Below, piece after piece: positions 61,201 to 64,000 of a stretch of 64,000 nucleotides of DNA. This stretch comes from Streptomyces alboflavus (GTDB lineage: Bacteria > Actinomycetota > Actinomycetes > Streptomycetales > Streptomycetaceae). The translations under genes were made by a program, and so were the position numbers. The stretch is from positions 1 to 64,000 of the forward strand of contig NZ_JNXT01000032.1 in the NCBI RefSeq assembly GCF_000716675.1, given 5' to 3'. Each line of letters starts with the position of its first letter. The stretch's first letter is position 1. Below the pieces are notes generated by a model, which was not told the origin of the DNA, made no database searches, and was given only the letters and a program-made list of their open reading frames with translations.

Positions 61201-64000
61201 CCGTGAGGAGCTCTTCCCCGACGTCGACACCAGCCGCACGGTCGGCTGGTTCACCACCCGCCATCCCGTCGCCCTCGCCGTCGCGCCGGACGCGAGCTGG
61301 GACGCCGTGCTCAAGCAGGTGAAGGAACAGCTGCGCGCGGTGCCCCGGCACGGTCTTGGGCACGACGTCCTGCGGTACCTGGACAGGACCGGTGTGCTGC
61401 CGCCCGCGCCCGCCGCGCAGGTCAGCTTCAACTACCTCGGACGGTTCGATGCCGGTGACGAGCCGGACGGCCTCTACGGCGGTACGTTCCGTCCGCTGGA
61501 GCTGGACGCCGACCCGCTCGCCGCTCGCCCCCACCCGCTGGAGATCGTGGGCCAACTGGACGGTGAGGAGCTGGAGTTCACCTGGTTCTACTCCGCCGCA
61601 CTGCACCAGGAGTCCACGGTCACCGGCCTCGCCGCGCGGTTCGCCGACGCGCTGGCCGACATCGCCCGGCACGCGGCCACCCCCGGCACCGGCGGGCGCA
61701 CCCCGTCGGACTTCCCGCTGGTGGAGCTCGACCAGGCGGCCGTGGACCGGATCACGGGCGCCGACCCCCGCGCCGTGGAGGACGTCCACCCGCTCACACC
61801 CACCCAGGCGGGCATGCTCTTCCACGGTCTGTCGCAGGACGGCCGACGCGTCTACTTCCAGCAGTTGTCGTTCGTCCTGGACGGCGTGTCCGACCCAGAG
61901 GCGTTCGCAGCGGCCTGGCAGCAGGTCACGGACCGCACGCCCGTGCTCCGCGGCGACGTCGTGTGGCAGGACGTCCCCGAGCCGCTCTTCGTGGTGCGGC
62001 GGCACGCGACCGTCCCCGTCACCCACCTCGACTGGCGCGCGCTGAGCGAGGACGACCGGGAGACAAGGCTCCGGGACTTCCTCGACCAGGACCGCGAGCG
62101 CGGCGTCGACCTCACCCCGGCCCCGCTCCAGCGCCTGGCCCTCGCCCGGCTCTCCGACACCTCCGTGCGGGTGGTGTGGTCCTTCCACCACCTGATCCTC
62201 GACGGCTGGAGCCTCTTCCACGTCCTGTCCGACGTGTTCGCCGGCCACGCCAGGATCACCGGTGCTCCGGGCGCCGACGACTCCCTCACGGCGAGGCCCG
62301 ACCGGCGTCCGTACCGCGACTACGTGGCCTGGCTGCGCGAGCGCGACACGGCGGAGGCCGAACAGCACTGGCGGGACCGCCTCTCGGGCCTGAGCGAGAC
62401 CACCCCGCTGCCCTACGACCGCGAGCCGCGCGAGACCCACCGCGCCGAGTCCACGGACGCGGTCCGCGTCACCGTGCCCGAGGCCACGAGCCGGGCCCTC
62501 GAAGACCTCGCGAGAGCGGAAGGGCTGACCGTCAACACCCTTGTCCAGGGCGCGTGGGCGGTGCTCCTGAGCCGGCAGGCGGGCCGGGCCGACGTGGTGT
62601 TCGGCACCACCGTCTCCGGGCGGCCGCCCGAGCTGCCCGGCGCCGAGGACATGGCCGGACTTTTCATATCGACCCTGCCCACCCGGGTCGCCGTGGCGGG
62701 CGAGGGCACCCTCCTCGACTGGCTGCGCGACCTCCAGCGCGGCCAGAGCGAGGACCGCCGCTTCGACCACGTACCGCTCACGCGGATGAAGGCGCTCACC
62801 GAACTGCCCGAACGGGCCGCGCTGTTCGACAGCATCGTGGTCTTCGAGAACTATCCGGTCGACGACGACCTCGCCGCCGCCCACGGCCTGCGGCTGAGCG
62901 GGCTCGACGGCATCGAGACCACCAACTACCCGCTCAGCCTCGTGGCGTACCCCGGGACGGAACTGGCCCTGAGGGTCGGCTACGACCCCGAGCTGTTCGA
63001 CGCCGCCACCGTCGCGCGGATGGCCGAGTACATGACCGTCCTCCTCGACGGCATGACGGCCGCGCCCCAGTGCGCGCCCGCGCGGCTGCCCCTGCTGACG
63101 CCCGCCCGCCGCCACCAGGTGCTCGAGTCGTGGAACGACACCGCCGCGCACACCCCGGACGTCACCGCGGCCGACCTGTTCGCCGCACAGGTGCGCCGCA
63201 CGCCCGACGCCGTCGCCCTGGAAGCCGGGGACGAACGGCTCACCTACGGAGAGCTGGACGACCGGGCCGCGGCGCTCGCCACCCGGATCGTCGCGCTCGG
63301 CGTCACGCCGGAAGTCCCGGTGGGCGTCCTGATGGACCGTTCGGTCACCCTCGTCGTCGCGCAGCTCGCCCTCGCACGTACCGGCGGCGTGTACGTCCCG
63401 CTGGACGGCAGGGCACCGGACGAGCGGCTGCGGCGCATGCTCACCGACGTGGGCGCGGCGCTGCTGCTCACCGACGGCTCCTCGCAGGAGCGCGCGCGGG
63501 ACGTGCTGCCGGACGGCACGGTGCTGCGTGTCGACGACGACCTCGACGCCGCCGGCGGGCCGGACACCCCCCTCGTGCACCCCGACAACGTCCAGTACGT
63601 GATGTTCACATCGGGCTCCACCGGCCTCCCCAAGGGCGTCGCCGTACGCCACCGGGACGTCGCCGCGCTCGCCCTCGACCGTGCCTTCGCCGGGCACGAG
63701 CGGGTCCTCGTGCACTCCCCGCACGCCTTCGACGCCTCGACGTACGAGCTGTGGGTGCCGCTGCTGCACGGCGGAACGGCGGTGCTCGCGCCGCCGGGCG
63801 ACCTGGACGCCGCCGCCGTACGCCACGCGATCACCGAGCAGCGTGTGCGGTGCCTGTGGCTCACCGCCGGACTCTTCCGACTGCTCGCCCAGGAGGACCC
63901 GACCTGTCTGCGCGGTGCCACCGAGGTGTGGACCGGCGGTGAGGCCGTGCCCGGCGCGGTGGTCGCGCGGGTCCTTGAGGCCTGCCCCGGCCTGACCGTC
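55223..64000 (+). CDS. Non-ribosomal peptide synthetase, A-PCP / C-A-PCP-E / C-A... (3' end beyond window)
   Basis: 2,926 codons without a stop from ATG 55223. Module 1: A (about 55328-56880, [11 protein letters not shown]) and PCP (Ser codon 57005 in LGGDSI); no C domain, so this is the initiation module. Module 2: C of L-C-L type (about 57173-58480, [10 protein letters not shown] and HHIVTDGWS at 57572), A (58577-60070), PCP (Ser codon 60209) and epimerase (60371-61760, [18 protein letters not shown] and FNYLGRFD). Module 3: C of D-C-L type (61775-63110, [10 protein letters not shown] and HHLILDGWS) and A (63158 to the edge). Module 2 should therefore add a D-residue. No release domain is seen; the adjacent PBP-type enzyme is the expected off-loader. 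No mbtH gene was found in the window. Confidence 0.93.
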   Translation, partial: MNEPHDTSTPASSQPRPPEAAAATGTEGTDQAPHRTLAELFGAWVTRTPEAPALTDGRRTWSYRELAARSGRLAAALVRRGAGPERTVALVLPRSMELIAAELAVSLAGAAFLPVDPDYPAERRALMLDDAGPAVVLDDLRRVRDVMETAQSTDDARGAGDARGAGDAQGTDEAQGMDVADGTDAGGAHAGVPGASVGADHAAYVIYTSGSTGRPKGVTVTHLGIAGFVEAAAERYAVGPGDRVLQFSSPSFDASVLELFISVLTGATLVVPPDGPWLGDELAAVLDEFRISHTLIPPAALATLPPPGPGGASHLRTLIVGAEACPAHLVDAWAPGRRMINSYGPTEATIVASWTGPLAAGCGTPTIGGPLPGTRAHVLDADMRPVPPGGDGELFVGGDGVARGYLDRPGLTAGRFVADPFGPPGARLYRTGDRARWTADGELEYLGRVDRQVKVRGFRIEPGEVEAALLAHTGVREAVVVVREDEPGRRRLVGYVTRADGGEQAPGPAELRAFVAAALPAHMTPSAVVVLDELPLTPQHKIDRRALPAPAHAPAPGRVLPRTPEEQALADIWADVLAVEAVGVEDDFFDLGGDSILAARTLSRIRDELGVSLLVRDVFTARNVAALAPLLGDPAAAVAPDPIPAAPHDRPLPLSSAQRRLWFLDDLSDGGTEYNTGVAVRLRGDLDTGALRRALDRLAARHASLRTTFATVDGQGVQRVSRESVLPLRTADVRHLPAEQRAEAAERLLADELSRPYDLEAGPLTRALVVHRAAADHLLLLAQHHIVTDGWSVGILTRELTALYHAEVAGTPDTLPATGVQYPDFAVWEHERSGGDGQAEDLAYWKRHLTGMQQLELPTDRPRPAVRTTVGAAHRHRLPAGLIADLRRLAGGRGTTVFTLFAGAAAVLFSRYSGQRDVAFGTVTNGRGRRDLEEVTGFFANTVVLREEVDDTMTVDGFVERMRATVLDAFAHNGVPFDRVVEELAPPRDPSRTPLVQALVVQQTAADLPADCGGVRVEEHPLPRPAARFDLVLEFSPKPDGGCELTVEYNTDLFGEATVARMSGHLHRLLEGMVEGPHRTLAKLPVLSEDERRTLLESWNPPTPAGQDQRGDGTLPSLFEAQVARTPDRTAVCCGATRLDYAEVNRRAGRLARLLVARGAGPETLVAMCLPRTAELLPALWAVLKSGAGYLPVDPAYPRERISFMLDDAAPALVLAARETADALPDGCAPLIIEECLADATLDPADADPGDADSTDADLTDADRLRPLLPDHPAYVIYTSGSTGRPKGVVVTHRSVAALADWAGERFGADRLAHVVASTSLNFDVSVFELLCPLLAGGSVEVVADLTALADADGPGRAGLLSGVPSVVSRMLTAGGASLEADTVVLAGEALLAQTVRDLREAMPSCEVANIYGPTEATVYATAWFAGEEVPGQSPPIGRPVARTRAYVLDRLLRPQPPGVTGELYLGGGGLARGYLGRPGLTAARFLADPFALPGERMYRTGDLVRWSADGELEYLGRIDQQVKVRGFRIELGEVEAALRGCAGVAQSAATVVESDGHRRLAGYVVPAPGARPEPEALRRTLGRTLPDYLVPATVTVLSALPLNPNGKLDRGRLPAPAPAGHVTRHVAPRTPTERVLAEIWAHVLRVQRVGTDDNFFALGGDSILSIQVVAQARQAGLTVTSRDVYRHQTVAALARCADASGPRRTAAPAVVAATGTAPLTPIQRWLFDSEGERAGHLTTASGRAGHFAQTLSMELTCTVDAAALEHALNDVVAHHDALRSRFPAPDGKPGGTGWHIDESTPRLRLTHHTGPGTDTPHLGPFDLDHGPLVRAALHDRGDGLPTVLHLAVHHLVVDGVSWRVLLEDLDRAYRARREARDGIAALPAKTSPLRHWARRLTAHAAEGGFDDEAAYWTRATAGAAGDLPRDLTGADTYASVRSVTVRLTAEDTAALLRTLPDTYRTEVNDVLLSALGRVLCAWTGHERVLVDVEGHGREELFPDVDTSRTVGWFTTRHPVALAVAPDASWDAVLKQVKEQLRAVPRHGLGHDVLRYLDRTGVLPPAPAAQVSFNYLGRFDAGDEPDGLYGGTFRPLELDADPLAARPHPLEIVGQLDGEELEFTWFYSAALHQESTVTGLAARFADALADIARHAATPGTGGRTPSDFPLVELDQAAVDRITGADPRAVEDVHPLTPTQAGMLFHGLSQDGRRVYFQQLSFVLDGVSDPEAFAAAWQQVTDRTPVLRGDVVWQDVPEPLFVVRRHATVPVTHLDWRALSEDDRETRLRDFLDQDRERGVDLTPAPLQRLALARLSDTSVRVVWSFHHLILDGWSLFHVLSDVFAGHARITGAPGADDSLTARPDRRPYRDYVAWLRERDTAEAEQHWRDRLSGLSETTPLPYDREPRETHRAESTDAVRVTVPEATSRALEDLARAEGLTVNTLVQGAWAVLLSRQAGRADVVFGTTVSGRPPELPGAEDMAGLFISTLPTRVAVAGEGTLLDWLRDLQRGQSEDRRFDHVPLTRMKALTELPERAALFDSIVVFENYPVDDDLAAAHGLRLSGLDGIETTNYPLSLVAYPGTELALRVGYDPELFDAATVARMAEYMTVLLDGMTAAPQCAPARLPLLTPARRHQVLESWNDTAAHTPDVTAADLFAAQVRRTPDAVALEAGDERLTYGELDDRAAALATRIVALGVTPEVPVGVLMDRSVTLVVAQLALARTGGVYVPLDGRAPDERLRRMLTDVGAALLLTDGSSQERARDVLPDGTVLRVDDDLDAAGGPDTPLVHPDNVQYVMFTSGSTGLPKGVAVRHRDVAALALDRAFAGHERVLVHSPHAFDASTYELWVPLLHGGTAVLAPPGDLDAAAVRHAITEQRVRCLWLTAGLFRLLAQEDPTCLRGATEVWTGGEAVPGAVVARVLEACPGLTV
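55679..55750 (+). repeat. 18-bp tandem repeat inside NRPS A domain 1
   Basis: Four units of 18 bp encode six-residue repeats ([24 protein letters not shown]) between core motifs A2 and A3, extending this A domain by about 30 residues compared with the usual length. The repeat is in frame. Confidence 0.75.
58952..59011 (+). repeat. 15-bp tandem repeat inside NRPS A domain 2
   Basis: Four five-residue units ([20 protein letters not shown]) at the same position, between A2 and A3, as the repeat in A domain 1 but with a different unit. Acidic and presumably a surface loop. Confidence 0.7.

Noticed and set aside
58571..63826. Very long antisense open frame (1,751 codons) opposite the NRPS
   Set aside because: It mirrors the NRPS frame in a high-GC genome; its translation is arginine/glycine/valine-biased with no domain, while the plus strand has all NRPS core motifs.

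Overview
The window looks like a chromosomal stretch of a Streptomyces-type actinomycete. Base composition is very high in GC with strong GC bias at third codon positions, GTG and TTG starts are common, genes sit in short operons, and the gene families are typical of the genus (DasR-type chitinase control, a TipA-like MerR regulator, an RskA-type anti-sigma factor, and a large NRPS). The species cannot be named from sequence alone. No rRNA, tRNA, intact insertion sequence or CRISPR array was seen.

Layout. 1-7 kb: the end of an unknown gene, a DUF2867-type oxidoreductase, then an extracytoplasmic stress module on the minus strand. That module comprises a secreted fasciclin protein, sigK-rskA, a membrane molybdopterin oxidoreductase and a fasciclin lipoprotein. 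Three of its transcription units carry the same promoter element, (A)(C/G)CAATC-N17-CGGAT. 7-16 kb: a TetR regulator, a small zinc-ribbon protein, TerC, a GNAT enzyme, PlsC, threonine synthase divergent from an RpiR regulator, a DUF2071 protein, a small secreted protein and an AraC regulator. 16-20 kb: an SDR, then an ABC-F ribosome-protection gene behind a seven-codon leader peptide, followed by an aminoglycoside/macrolide-type phosphotransferase and a secreted trypsin-like protease. 20-27 kb: a chimeric gene remnant, a TipA-like MerR regulator with a classic 19-bp-spacer promoter, a VOC protein, and an acyl desaturase/reductase pair divergent from a PucR regulator. 27-43 kb: a TmrB-like ATPase, a LysR/NmrA divergent pair, a GH18 chitinase with a DasR-type operator, a PEBP protein, a DUF418-type membrane protein, two two-component systems (one next to a secreted S33 aminopeptidase), and an isochorismatase/MarR pair with shared TGACGCGTCA boxes. 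43-51 kb: a large membrane NACHT NTPase, a GNAT enzyme, hydrolases, a cupin and an AraC regulator.

51-64 kb: a 1.3-kb gene-poor spacer that contains what looks like the decayed 5' end of a type I-E cas6e gene, then the start of a secondary-metabolite cluster on the plus strand. The cluster runs cytochrome P450, a stand-alone penicillin-binding-protein-type thioesterase (SurE class), and an NRPS that runs off the window as A-PCP / C-A-PCP-E / C-A. This arrangement predicts a head-to-tail cyclised peptide with a D-residue at position 2, released in trans by the PBP-type enzyme. It is the most likely source of a new product in this window.
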